DNA of 5,497 nt from contig JAKAHF010000198.1 of assembly GCA_021815245.1 (NCBI GenBank), positions 1 through 5,497 of the forward strand. The letters run 5' to 3'. Shown here in pieces: positions 1 to 5,497 of this stretch. The notes beneath the pieces were generated by a model. The model ran no database searches, was not told the DNA's origin, and saw nothing but the letters and a program-made list of their open reading frames with translations. Each line of letters begins with the position of its first letter. Positions within the stretch are counted from its first letter, which is position 1. Source of the stretch: Actinomycetes bacterium (GTDB lineage Bacteria > Actinomycetota > Thermoleophilia > RBG-16-64-13). The translations under genes were made by a program, and so were the position numbers.

Positions 1-630
1 GCTGCCCGCCACTCTCGGGTCCATGCAGGTCTCGGCCGAGAAGCGGTTGAAGGCGATCTTCATATGCTCGTCTTCGAACAGCTCGTTGGCGATGTCGTTC
101 GCGCTGACGAGGATCATGTGCAGCAGGTCGCGACCTTCCTCGCTGCCCTCGAGCATGGAGTAGAACTTGCCGAACGAGGGGGTAGGCACGTACATGCCCG
201 CGGTGAGCAGGTCGAGCTGCGGGATGGCCGTGTCGTAGAACTTGCGGTAGACCTCGGCGTCGTGCTGCGAGAACTGGGCGATGGTGTCGCAGGTCTTGTC
301 GACGTCGCGATAGAAGACGACCGCGCGATCGTCGGGGAACACGCAGGCCGTGGTGTTTTCGGGAAAGACGTACTTGAGTCCGTACTTGGACACGAGCCCC
401 AACTCGTCGTTCTTAAGCATCGGGTTGGGCTGTATGAGACCGTGGCTGATGGAGGCCATGTCGGTGAGAAAGCCCGGGGCCGCGAGGTCCCACTTGCTCA
501 TGCAACCGCCGCCGGCGGTCTCCTGCGCCTCGACCACAAGGACCGAGAGTCCCGCCTTGGTCAAGTAGGCGGCGGCGACGAGCCCGTTGTGTCCTCCGCC
601 GGCGATGATCACGTCATACTTCTTAGCCAT
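1..630 (-). CDS. Phytoene-desaturase-like NAD(P)/FAD-dependent oxidoreductase, C-terminus cut by the window edge
   Basis: The reverse complement from 630 stays open for 210 codons to the left edge, beginning MAKKYDVIIAGGGHNGLVAA. Residues 6-34 form a dinucleotide-binding fold with a G-G-G-H-N-G loop (11-16) and an acidic residue (E34) ending the second strand, as expected for FAD. The following A-G-G-G-C stretch (39-43) resembles the conserved segment after the FAD motif in CrtI/PYROXD2-type proteins. These are usually about 500 residues, so more than half is missing. Family members desaturate, saturate or isomerise C-C bonds in hydrophobic substrates; nothing here shows that this one acts on carotenoids. 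The start is supported by GGAGAAG (635-641), with the GGAG 7 nt before the ATG. A palindromic operator-like element (663-686) lies 32 nt upstream, and a hairpin separates it from the ene-reductase gene, so it probably has its own TetR-controlled promoter. The family call is firm; the reaction is unknown. Confidence 0.85.
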   Translation of the reverse strand, partial: MAKKYDVIIAGGGHNGLVAAAYLTKAGLSVLVVEAQETAGGGCMSKWDLAAPGFLTDMASISHGLIQPNPMLKNDELGLVSKYGLKYVFPENTTACVFPDDRAVVFYRDVDKTCDTIAQFSQHDAEVYRKFYDTAIPQLDLLTAGMYVPTPSFGKFYSMLEGSEEGRDLLHMILVSANDIANELFEDEHMKIAFNRFSAETCMDPRVAGS

Positions 631-662
631 CGGTCTTCTCCAAGTGTGGTATGCGCACGCAT

Positions 663-686
663 AACTTAACTGACATCAAGTAAGTT
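663..686. promoter_or_regulatory. Palindromic operator-like element upstream of the FAD oxidoreductase gene (probable TetR site)
   Basis: This 24-bp dyad has outer arms AACTTA and TAAGTT and a core TGACATCA. Eighteen of the 24 positions obey twofold symmetry about 674/675. In one orientation it matches the element at 3512-3535 at 19 of 24 positions, although the flanking sequences differ. It is AT-rich inside GC-rich DNA. It lies 32 nt upstream of the oxidoreductase start codon (630), where a repressor would block the promoter. A -35-like TTGCTA (minus strand, 692-697) lies beside it, but I see no convincing -10 hexamer. Assignment to the local TetR protein is an inference from the second copy in front of tetR. 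Confidence 0.7.
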
Positions 687-724
687 CACTCTAGCAAGAT
701 GGCCCCCGCGATGTCAACGAGCGT

Positions 725-765
725 TCGGCCAGGGTCCACCGGAGGGGCCGGCGGACCCTGGCCGA
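725..765 (-). terminator. Long GC-rich hairpin after the ene-reductase gene, probable terminator
   Basis: Positions 725-737 and 753-765 are perfectly complementary over 13 bp. After one A/C mismatch, four more pairs (739-742 with 748-751) close on a 5-nt loop. The hairpin begins 17 nt after the stop codon of the ene-reductase gene, between it and the next gene on the same strand. No T-run follows on either strand, so it is not a classical intrinsic terminator. It may end transcription without a U-tract, protect the 3' end of the mRNA, or do both. Confidence 0.6.
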
Positions 766-782
766 GACAGATCGCGGGTGGC

Positions 783-2741
783 TCAGATCTCCATGGCCAT
801 GAAGAAGGCGTAGTGGTTCGCCGTGAAGATGTCGCCGACTTCGCGACAATCGCCGATCTGATAGGTCTCGGGGACGATCTGCGACATGGCCTGCACCCAC
901 TCCTCGTCGGGCCGCAGCCCCACCGCGAGCACTACCGTGTCGCAGGGGATATCGATGGTTTCGTCGGTGTCGATGCCGCGAACTCTGACGGAGGTGGCAT
1001 CGATACGCTCGGCCGCCGTGCGATAGTGGCACTCCACGCCGCTGTCTCTCATTCGCTCATGGAGGGTCGTCTTGATGGTCATGAAGACCTCGCCCAGCAG
1101 GTCGGCCTCGGCGAGTTGGTCGACTATCGTCACGCGATGTCCCTCTTCGGCGAGGTCGACGGCACACTCGGTGCCGCTCAGCCCGCCGCCGATCACCACC
1201 ACCGAGCCCCCGATGGGTTTGCTGCGGAGGTCGGCTTCGCTCACCGTGATGACCTGGGGCTGACCGACCCCGGCGATGGGGGGCACGAGATGCTGCGCTC
1301 CAACGGCGAGCATGAGCGCATCGGGCGCCTCGCGCTTGACAAGCTCGGGAGTGACCGCGACCCCGAGTTCCACCCGCGCGCCCGACTGAACCGTTTGGCG
1401 TATGGTCCAATCGAGGTAGCGGCGGTAGTAGTCCTTCGGCTTGGCGGCGGAGGCCTCGTGCAATCTCCCGCCGAGCCGGTCGGCGGCTTCGAACAACACC
1501 ACTTCGTGCCCGCGCTGGGCGGCCGTTTGCGCGGCCGTCATGCCCGCCGGGCCCCCGCCCACGATCATGACCTTCTTGGCGACGTCGGCTTTCGCGATCC
1601 TGCCGGTCATGTGCTCCTGTCCTACCAGGGGATTGACGGCGCAGCGTATCTCCACACCGCGCATCGAGAAGGTCGAACAGAAGTTGCAGTGCAGGCAGGG
1701 CCGGATGTCTTCGGGGTGGCCGCGGTAGGCCTTGAGCGGCAACTCCATGTCTGCGATGAGATTGCGGGCCATGGCTACCAGGTCGGCCTTGCCGGTGGCG
1801 ATGATCTCCTCGGCGGCCTCGATGCCGGGGATGTTGCCGACGACCGTGACCGGCATGCTGAGATGCCGTCGGATCGCCGCCGCGCGCTCGACGTTCTGGT
1901 TGCGCTCGTCCATGTACGAGGGCTCTGCATACTTGCCCGACTCGTTGGAGTAGATGGACCCTCCCGAGAAGTGCACGCCATCCAGATACTCCTGCGCTCT
2001 TACGAGAAACGCCGTAGTCTCCTCGGGCGTGGGGCAGCCGTCGACGTATTCGTGCACGCTGATGCGGAGCTCGATGCCCATCTTGGGCCCGACCGTCTCC
2101 CTGAGCCGGCGGAGCAGGGTGAGCGTGAAGCGCATGCGGTTGTCGAGCGAACCGCCGTACTGGTCGGTGCGGTGGTTGGCGACGGGGGAGAAGAACGAGC
2201 TCACGAGATTGCCGTGCGCGCCGTGCACCAGGATCATGTCGAAGCCCGCCCGCTTGAGCCGTGCCGCCGCCCGGCAGAAGCTGTCGATGATCTCGTCGAT
2301 CTGCCTCTCGCCGACCTCTTCGAACCGGTCGCGGTCCATGCCCGGCAGAAGCGAGCAGACGTAGGCTTTGCGGCCTTCGAGCGATTCGATGTTGGCTACC
2401 CGCCCGGCGTGCAACAGTTCGGCTGAGATCTTAGCCTGGTAGCGATGGGCCGCTTCGGCGACTCTCGCCAGCATGGGCACGTCAGAGTCTTTGACCGCGG
2501 AGATGTCGGTCCAGAAGTCGCGGGCTCGTTCGAAATCGACCGGCGTGGAGCCCAAGGTCACGAGACCGGCGCCTCCCCGGGCTTGGGCCGCCACAAAAGC
2601 GACCGTGCCGTCGCTGATGGCCCCCGTGCCCGATTGAGCATGGGCGGAGACCATGGGGGCGAAGACGATGCGGTTCTTGAGCCTGACCGGGCCGACCTGC
2701 ACCGGGCTGAACACGTGCGCGAACCTGTTGAACGAACTCAT
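783..2741 (-). CDS. Old Yellow Enzyme/2,4-dienoyl-CoA-reductase-type ene-reductase (FMN, FAD and Fe-S flavoprotein)
   Basis: This is a complete 652-aa protein of the usual length for the FadH/BaiCD/enoate-reductase type. Residues 1-345 are the FMN-binding TIM barrel, including VHGAHGNLVSSFFSP (172-186) and N-x-R-T-D-Q-Y-G-G-S (189-198). Cysteines 349, 352, 355 and 367 are the likely [4Fe-4S] ligands. A G-G-G-P-A-G loop near 395-400 starts the FAD domain, and a second G-G-G-L-S-G loop (518-523) marks the NAD(P)H-binding part. Relatives pass electrons from NAD(P)H through FAD and the cluster to FMN and reduce an activated C=C bond in the cytoplasm; known substrates include dienoyl-CoAs, enoates, bile-acid intermediates and isoflavones. 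The Tyr that donates a proton in many relatives is Asn178 here, so FadH function should not be assumed. AAGGTGG (2746-2752) precedes the ATG. The gene starts 47 bp after tetR on the same strand, so the two are probably co-transcribed. The substrate is unknown. Confidence 0.93.
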   Translation of the reverse strand: MSSFNRFAHVFSPVQVGPVRLKNRIVFAPMVSAHAQSGTGAISDGTVAFVAAQARGGAGLVTLGSTPVDFERARDFWTDISAVKDSDVPMLARVAEAAHRYQAKISAELLHAGRVANIESLEGRKAYVCSLLPGMDRDRFEEVGERQIDEIIDSFCRAAARLKRAGFDMILVHGAHGNLVSSFFSPVANHRTDQYGGSLDNRMRFTLTLLRRLRETVGPKMGIELRISVHEYVDGCPTPEETTAFLVRAQEYLDGVHFSGGSIYSNESGKYAEPSYMDERNQNVERAAAIRRHLSMPVTVVGNIPGIEAAEEIIATGKADLVAMARNLIADMELPLKAYRGHPEDIRPCLHCNFCSTFSMRGVEIRCAVNPLVGQEHMTGRIAKADVAKKVMIVGGGPAGMTAAQTAAQRGHEVVLFEAADRLGGRLHEASAAKPKDYYRRYLDWTIRQTVQSGARVELGVAVTPELVKREAPDALMLAVGAQHLVPPIAGVGQPQVITVSEADLRSKPIGGSVVVIGGGLSGTECAVDLAEEGHRVTIVDQLAEADLLGEVFMTIKTTLHERMRDSGVECHYRTAAERIDATSVRVRGIDTDETIDIPCDTVVLAVGLRPDEEWVQAMSQIVPETYQIGDCREVGDIFTANHYAFFMAMEI

Positions 2742-2788
2742 CGGACCACCTTCACTTGTGTCATGGCAGTCCGCCTGCGCCGCGGCAG

Positions 2789-3487
2789 CTACCGGTTGTG
2801 TGGACGACCTCCGTCTTCAGCACCCTCTATCGGCCGGGGGGCCATGTCGTCGACGAGCAGGTCGCACAGGTTGCGCGAGTACCCCTTCTCGATGTACTCG
2901 GTTCGGCCGATGAGCAGGGCTATCTCTTCGGTCCAGGCGAAGGCCGCCGTGCGCCAGGCCCCGATCATCGGGTCGAGGTCGGTGCGGATGGTGCCCTGCT
3001 TCTGGCCGACCTCTATGACCGCCGCGATGCTCTCGAGCACCTTGAGCTGCACCTCCCCGAACCGCTCGGCGAGGTCGGTATCATGCGGCGCGGCTACGAA
3101 CTCGAAGTGGGGCGAGACGAAGCTCATCAGCTCGTGGCCCTTGGTGGTCACGTGACGATAGAGGAGCTGTCGCAACCCCTCGAGCACGTTGCCTTTGGCG
3201 TACTCTTCCTCGGGCAGTTTGGCCTGTTCGTAGTAGCAGTCCAGGGCCGCGACCAGCATTTCGTACCGATTGCTGAAATGCGCGTAGAGCGCCTGCGGGG
3301 TCACACCCACAGACTCTGCGATGAGCTGCACCGTTGTGCCGCGCACGCCGTAGCGTCCGACCAGTTCGTAGGTCGCCTTGGCGATTTGTTCGCGCCGGTG
3401 GGCCTGGGAGCGTCTTGCTCTCTTCGGGCGCACAGGTGCCGATGAGGTGCCGGATACGTCCGCCGGCCCGGGAATGTCTGTTGACAT
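2789..3487 (-). CDS. TetR/AcrR-family transcriptional regulator
   Basis: The gene encodes 232 aa, typical for TetR regulators. A basic N-terminal extension (about 20-33, rich in Arg/Lys) leads into the DNA-binding domain at about 33-80. Its helix-turn-helix runs through TTVQLIAESVGVTPQALYAHF (51-71) and has the family signature G-V-T-x-x-A-L-Y-x-H-F. The rest is a helical ligand-binding and dimerisation domain with no recognisable ligand. An upstream in-frame ATG at 3649 would add 54 residues, but that extension runs through the operator/promoter region and is not TetR-like. The start at 3487 has a strong ribosome site, AAGGGGAG (3494-3501), 6 nt upstream. The operator-like element at 3512-3535 lies 24 nt before the start, indicating autoregulation. 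The ene-reductase gene follows on the same strand and a corrinoid-protein gene diverges from it. It is most likely a repressor released by a pathway substrate or intermediate. Confidence 0.93.
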   Translation of the reverse strand: MSTDIPGPADVSGTSSAPVRPKRARRSQAHRREQIAKATYELVGRYGVRGTTVQLIAESVGVTPQALYAHFSNRYEMLVAALDCYYEQAKLPEEEYAKGNVLEGLRQLLYRHVTTKGHELMSFVSPHFEFVAAPHDTDLAERFGEVQLKVLESIAAVIEVGQKQGTIRTDLDPMIGAWRTAAFAWTEEIALLIGRTEYIEKGYSRNLCDLLVDDMAPRPIEGAEDGGRPHNR

Positions 3488-3511
3488 CCACGACTCCCCT
3501 TGATAGGGTGC

Positions 3512-3535
3512 TACTTGATTGATATCAGTTAACTT
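3512..3535. promoter_or_regulatory. Operator-like dyad between tetR and the corrinoid-protein gene
   Basis: The perfect palindrome TGATATCA (3520-3527) forms the core, and symmetry is imperfect further out. The 24-bp window shares 19 positions with the element at 663-686 when one of them is reversed. It lies 24 nt upstream of the tetR start and overlaps the best promoter hexamers in this 186-bp intergenic region, the usual arrangement for an autoregulated TetR operator. No further copy was seen elsewhere in the window. Binding by this TetR protein is an inference. Confidence 0.72.
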
Positions 3536-3547
3536 GAGCGAATTCAA
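3519..3547 (-). promoter_or_regulatory. Candidate sigma70-type promoter for tetR and the ene-reductase gene
   Basis: On the minus strand TTGAAT (3542-3547) and TATCAA (3519-3524) are separated by 17 nt, each matching four of six consensus positions. Transcription would start near 3512, giving a short leader of about 25 nt before the tetR start at 3487. The operator-like dyad covers the -10 box and much of the spacer, so a bound repressor would exclude RNA polymerase. The call rests on spacing and position only. Confidence 0.45.
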
Positions 3548-3548
3548 T
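3519..3548 (+). promoter_or_regulatory. Candidate divergent promoter for the corrinoid-protein operon
   Basis: On the plus strand TTGATA (3519-3524) and TTCAAT (3543-3548) are separated by 18 nt, with five and four consensus matches. These are nearly the same bases as the tetR promoter read in the opposite direction, so each -35 box overlaps the other direction's -10 box. Transcription would start near 3555, leaving a leader of about 120 nt before the ATG at 3674. That leader contains a small hairpin (GAGAG/CTCTC, 3570-3583). I saw no B12-box-like sequence in it and do not call a cobalamin riboswitch. Confidence 0.35.
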
Positions 3549-3673
3549 AGCTGTCCGCATGGTATCACCGAGAGGCGGCTCTCCCCGACACAAGGGACCG
3601 GCCGCACCGAGGCAAGCCAACATCGGCGGGCATTGAGGGTGCAGAACACTACCGGCTAGGACAGGACGCGTAC

Positions 3674-4309
3674 ATGGAATCTCAGTTGGCCACCGCTGTC
3701 GCCGATCTCGACGAGGACGCGGTTTTCGCCATCCTCAGGGCCGAGCTTGACGCGGGCACCGACCCGAGCGCGCTTCTGGGCATGGCTCGCGAAGGCATGA
3801 CGGTAGTCGGCGAACGGTTCGAGAGTGGCGAGTACTACCTGTCGGACCTCATCATGTCGGGCGAGCTGTTCAAGCAGATCGCGCAGATGGTCGTGGCTGA
3901 GGCGAGTTCCGGCGGTGCTACCGAGTCGCGGGCGACCGTCGTCATCGCGACCGTCGAGGGCGACGTGCACGACATCGGCAAGGATATCGTCGTCAATCTG
4001 TTGCGCGGGGCGAACTACAACGTGGTCGATCTCGGCGTCGACGTGCCGGCCGACAAAGTGGCCAAGGCCGTCAAAGAGTCGGGCGCGACGATCGTCGGGC
4101 TATCCGGACTACTCACCATCGCCTTCGATCCCATGAAGCAGTCGACCGAGGCCGTGCGCGCGCTGGGGATGCCCGTCAAGATCATGGTGGGCGGCGCTCC
4201 GGTGACCGAAGCCGTGAGAGAGTACGTGGGCGCCGACGCCCTTGGGGCCGATGCGCTCGATGCTGTACGTATCGCCGACGAATGGACCTCGGTACGGAGC
4301 GCCACGTGA
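3674..4309 (+). CDS. Corrinoid (cobalamin-binding) methyl-carrier protein, MtbC/MttC/MtvC type
   Basis: This 211-aa protein has the usual size and two-part layout of corrinoid carrier proteins. Residues 1-85 form the helical cap domain, with the typical G-x-x-x-V-G-E-R-F-E-x-G-E-Y-Y-L-S-D-L-I run (41-60). Residues 86-208 form the Rossmann-like B12-binding domain. The signature E-G-D-V-H-D-I-G-K-D-I-V (95-106) contains D97-x-H99-x-x-G102, where His99 would be the lower cobalt ligand. S-G-L-L-T (144-148) and G-G-A-P-V-T (173-178) contact the cofactor tail in relatives. The protein carries a methyl group on cobalt between a substrate-specific methyltransferase and an acceptor methyltransferase in the cytoplasm. 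AGGACAGGA (3658-3666) lies 7 nt before the ATG. The stop codon overlaps the methyltransferase start by 4 bp, so the two products are almost certainly partners. The substrate cannot be told from this protein. Confidence 0.95.
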   Translation: MESQLATAVADLDEDAVFAILRAELDAGTDPSALLGMAREGMTVVGERFESGEYYLSDLIMSGELFKQIAQMVVAEASSGGATESRATVVIATVEGDVHDIGKDIVVNLLRGANYNVVDLGVDVPADKVAKAVKESGATIVGLSGLLTIAFDPMKQSTEAVRALGMPVKIMVGGAPVTEAVREYVGADALGADALDAVRIADEWTSVRSAT

Positions 4310-5454
4310 ACGCGATGACTCCACGCGAGCGCATCAGCGCCGCCATCGCTCTGCAGCCGGTCGATAGAGTGCCGGTCATTCCCAAGCTCGACTTGTTCCC
4401 CTTCCGTCACCAGAACATGAAGCTGGCCGATGTGGTGCGCGATGCCGACCTCTTTCAGCAGGCCGTCGAGCGCACCAACGACGAGATGGGTGGGGGAGAC
4501 GCCGTCTACATCGGCACGCAGGTCATCGGCGAACTGGGCTTCTCGGGCATGGGCACCGCCGCCAAACTGCCCGGCTTCCAGCTCGACGACGATGAGATGT
4601 GGCAGATGGACGAAAAAGAAGTCATGCGCGACGAGGACTATGACCTCATCCGCGATGAGGGGTGGGGCGCCTACGTCGACTCGGTCTATCCGAAGCTTGG
4701 GTACACGGTTCCGGTCGAACAGCTACCCGAGCGCATGCGTCAGGTCGAGGAGCAGCAGATCAAGGACCTCCGCAGGTGGCAGGCCCGCGATATCGCGGTG
4801 TACGTCGGCGGAGGGGCCCTGCCCGGTTTCGAAGTGCTCAGCTATACGCGCTCGCTCAAGGCGACGCTCATGGATGTTCGCCGTCGCCCCGACGCGGTGC
4901 TCGACGCGGTCAAGGCCATCTGCAAGGACCAGCTCGAACTGGCTCGGGCTTCGGCGGAGCGCATCGACAGGTCGCTCGAACAGAAGCCGATCGCCGGCGT
5001 CATCGGCGCTACCCGCGCGTCGTTCCTGCGGCCCGAGCAGTTCGAGAAGCTGTTTTGGCCGTTCCTGAAAGAGGCCGTCGACGGCCTGCTCGAGTTGGGC
5101 TTGACGCCCAATCTGCATTTCGACGGTGACTGGAACCGCTATCTGCACTACCTGACCGATCTGCCCAAGGGCAAAGTCGTGCTCGACCTCGACGGGTCGA
5201 CCGACATCTTCAAGGCCAAGGAGATCGTCAAGGACCACATGTGCATCATGGGCGATGTGCCGCCCGGCCTGCTTTCGCTTGGCAGCGAGGAGCAGGTGGT
5301 CGACTACTGCAAGAAACTCATCGACGTCGTGGGCGCCGACAACGGCTTCATCTTGAGCTCGGGCTGCAGCGTGCCTATCAACGCCAAACCCGAGAACGTC
5401 CGCGCCATGATCGACACAGCCAAGACATACTACCCACATCGCAAGGAGGGATAG
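4306..5454 (+). CDS. Uroporphyrinogen-decarboxylase-superfamily corrinoid methyltransferase
   Basis: The product is about 382 aa with the URO-D/MtaA-like TIM-barrel pattern: an N-terminal M-T-P-R-E-R-I-S-A-A-I segment (4-14), then D-R-V-P-V-I-P (20-26), and a C-terminal G-C-S-V-P-I-N-A-K-P-E-N-V-R-A-M (353-368). Coupling to a corrinoid protein rules out haem synthesis and indicates methyl transfer to or from cobalt. It could be a substrate:corrinoid enzyme, as in O-demethylases of acetogens, or an MtaA-like acceptor enzyme; with no separate substrate enzyme seen, the first is favoured. Zn-dependent MtaA/MtbA enzymes use H-x-C plus a later Cys. Here the first site reads H271-F-D273-G-D275, while C354 is kept, so any metal site is altered. 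I chose GTG at 4306 because GGAG (4296-4299) lies 6 nt upstream and GTGA overlaps the previous stop. ATG at 4282 has no ribosome site, and ATG at 4315 is too far from the GGAG. The methylated substrate is unknown. Confidence 0.88.
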   Translation: MNAMTPRERISAAIALQPVDRVPVIPKLDLFPFRHQNMKLADVVRDADLFQQAVERTNDEMGGGDAVYIGTQVIGELGFSGMGTAAKLPGFQLDDDEMWQMDEKEVMRDEDYDLIRDEGWGAYVDSVYPKLGYTVPVEQLPERMRQVEEQQIKDLRRWQARDIAVYVGGGALPGFEVLSYTRSLKATLMDVRRRPDAVLDAVKAICKDQLELARASAERIDRSLEQKPIAGVIGATRASFLRPEQFEKLFWPFLKEAVDGLLELGLTPNLHFDGDWNRYLHYLTDLPKGKVVLDLDGSTDIFKAKEIVKDHMCIMGDVPPGLLSLGSEEQVVDYCKKLIDVVGADNGFILSSGCSVPINAKPENVRAMIDTAKTYYPHRKEG

Positions 5455-5497
5455 CTGACACAAGGGCACAGACTCGGAGTGGAGCGCAATCTCTATT
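5455..5497 (+). CDS. Possible start of a further gene with a non-ATG start, cut by the window edge
   Basis: A very strong ribosome-binding sequence, AAGGAGG (5443-5449), lies at the end of the methyltransferase gene, yet no ATG follows it. One frame stays open to the edge from CTG at 5455, placed 5 nt after the AAGGAGG, and contains GTG at 5479. It would read [M]TQGHRLGVERNLY from the CTG. The well-placed ribosome site suggests that a third gene of the methyl-transfer operon begins here. The piece is too short to identify, and the real start could be outside the window. Confidence 0.25.
   Translation, partial: MTQGHRLGVERNLY

Noticed and set aside
64..669. 201-codon plus-strand open frame at the left edge
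   Set aside because: It is antisense to the FAD oxidoreductase, whose N-terminal FAD motif is unmistakable, and it runs through that gene's ribosome site and operator.
699..2426. 575-codon plus-strand open frame opposite the ene-reductase gene
   Set aside because: It lies antisense to a clear full-length flavoprotein, and its translation is compositionally odd (rich in His, Asp, Arg, Gly) with no recognisable domain. Long antisense frames are expected in GC-rich genes.
2756..3445. 229-codon plus-strand open frame opposite tetR
   Set aside because: The opposite strand encodes a clear TetR helix-turn-helix; this frame shows no domain and has no good ribosome site.
3488..3649. N-terminal extension of the TetR protein from the ATG at 3649
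   Set aside because: The added 54 residues run through the operator and promoter, do not resemble TetR proteins, and would bypass the strong ribosome site at 3494-3501.
3549..3673. Cobalamin riboswitch in the corrinoid-protein leader
   Set aside because: I looked because the downstream protein binds B12, but I saw no B12-box-like sequence and the region is shorter than usual for this class.
3587..5466. Repeated 10-mer GACACAAGGG at 3587-3596 and 5457-5466
   Set aside because: Several shared 10-mers are expected by chance in a window of this size, and the flanks do not match.
4723..5469. 248-codon minus-strand open frame opposite the methyltransferase
   Set aside because: It is antisense to a well-supported URO-D-family gene and has low-complexity, His/Asp/Val-rich translation typical of shadow frames.

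Overview
This 5.5-kb window comes from a GC-rich bacterium and holds five protein genes in two divergent groups. Flavin/Fe-S ene-reductase and corrinoid methyl-transfer genes point to an anaerobe. The look of the proteins would fit an anaerobic actinobacterium such as a member of the Coriobacteriia, but that placement is an inference from gene content and base composition only.

Left side, all on the minus strand, reading leftward from the central intergenic region: a TetR-family regulator (2789-3487), then a full-length Old Yellow Enzyme/2,4-dienoyl-CoA-reductase-type flavoprotein (783-2741), then a strong hairpin (725-765), then the first 210 codons of a phytoene-desaturase-like FAD oxidoreductase (1-630) that runs off the left edge.

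Right side, plus strand: a cobalamin-binding corrinoid protein (3674-4309) overlaps by 4 bp a uroporphyrinogen-decarboxylase-superfamily methyltransferase (start 4306, end 5454). Such pairs form the substrate:corrinoid methyltransferase and methyl-carrier parts of three-component anaerobic demethylases. The methyltransferase to the final acceptor and the corrinoid-reducing activase are not in the window. The last 43 bases may hold the start of another gene.

The main regulatory observation is a near-palindromic 24-bp element found twice, at 663-686 and 3512-3535 (19 of 24 positions shared in the better relative orientation). One copy lies just upstream of tetR, inside an apparent overlapping divergent promoter. 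The other lies just upstream of the FAD oxidoreductase. This is what an autoregulated TetR operator would look like. It would place the regulator, ene-reductase, FAD oxidoreductase and probably the methyl-transfer pair in one regulon. A reasonable hypothesis is an inducible pathway that demethylates a methoxylated or N/S-methylated unsaturated compound and reduces the product. The substrate cannot be read from the sequence.
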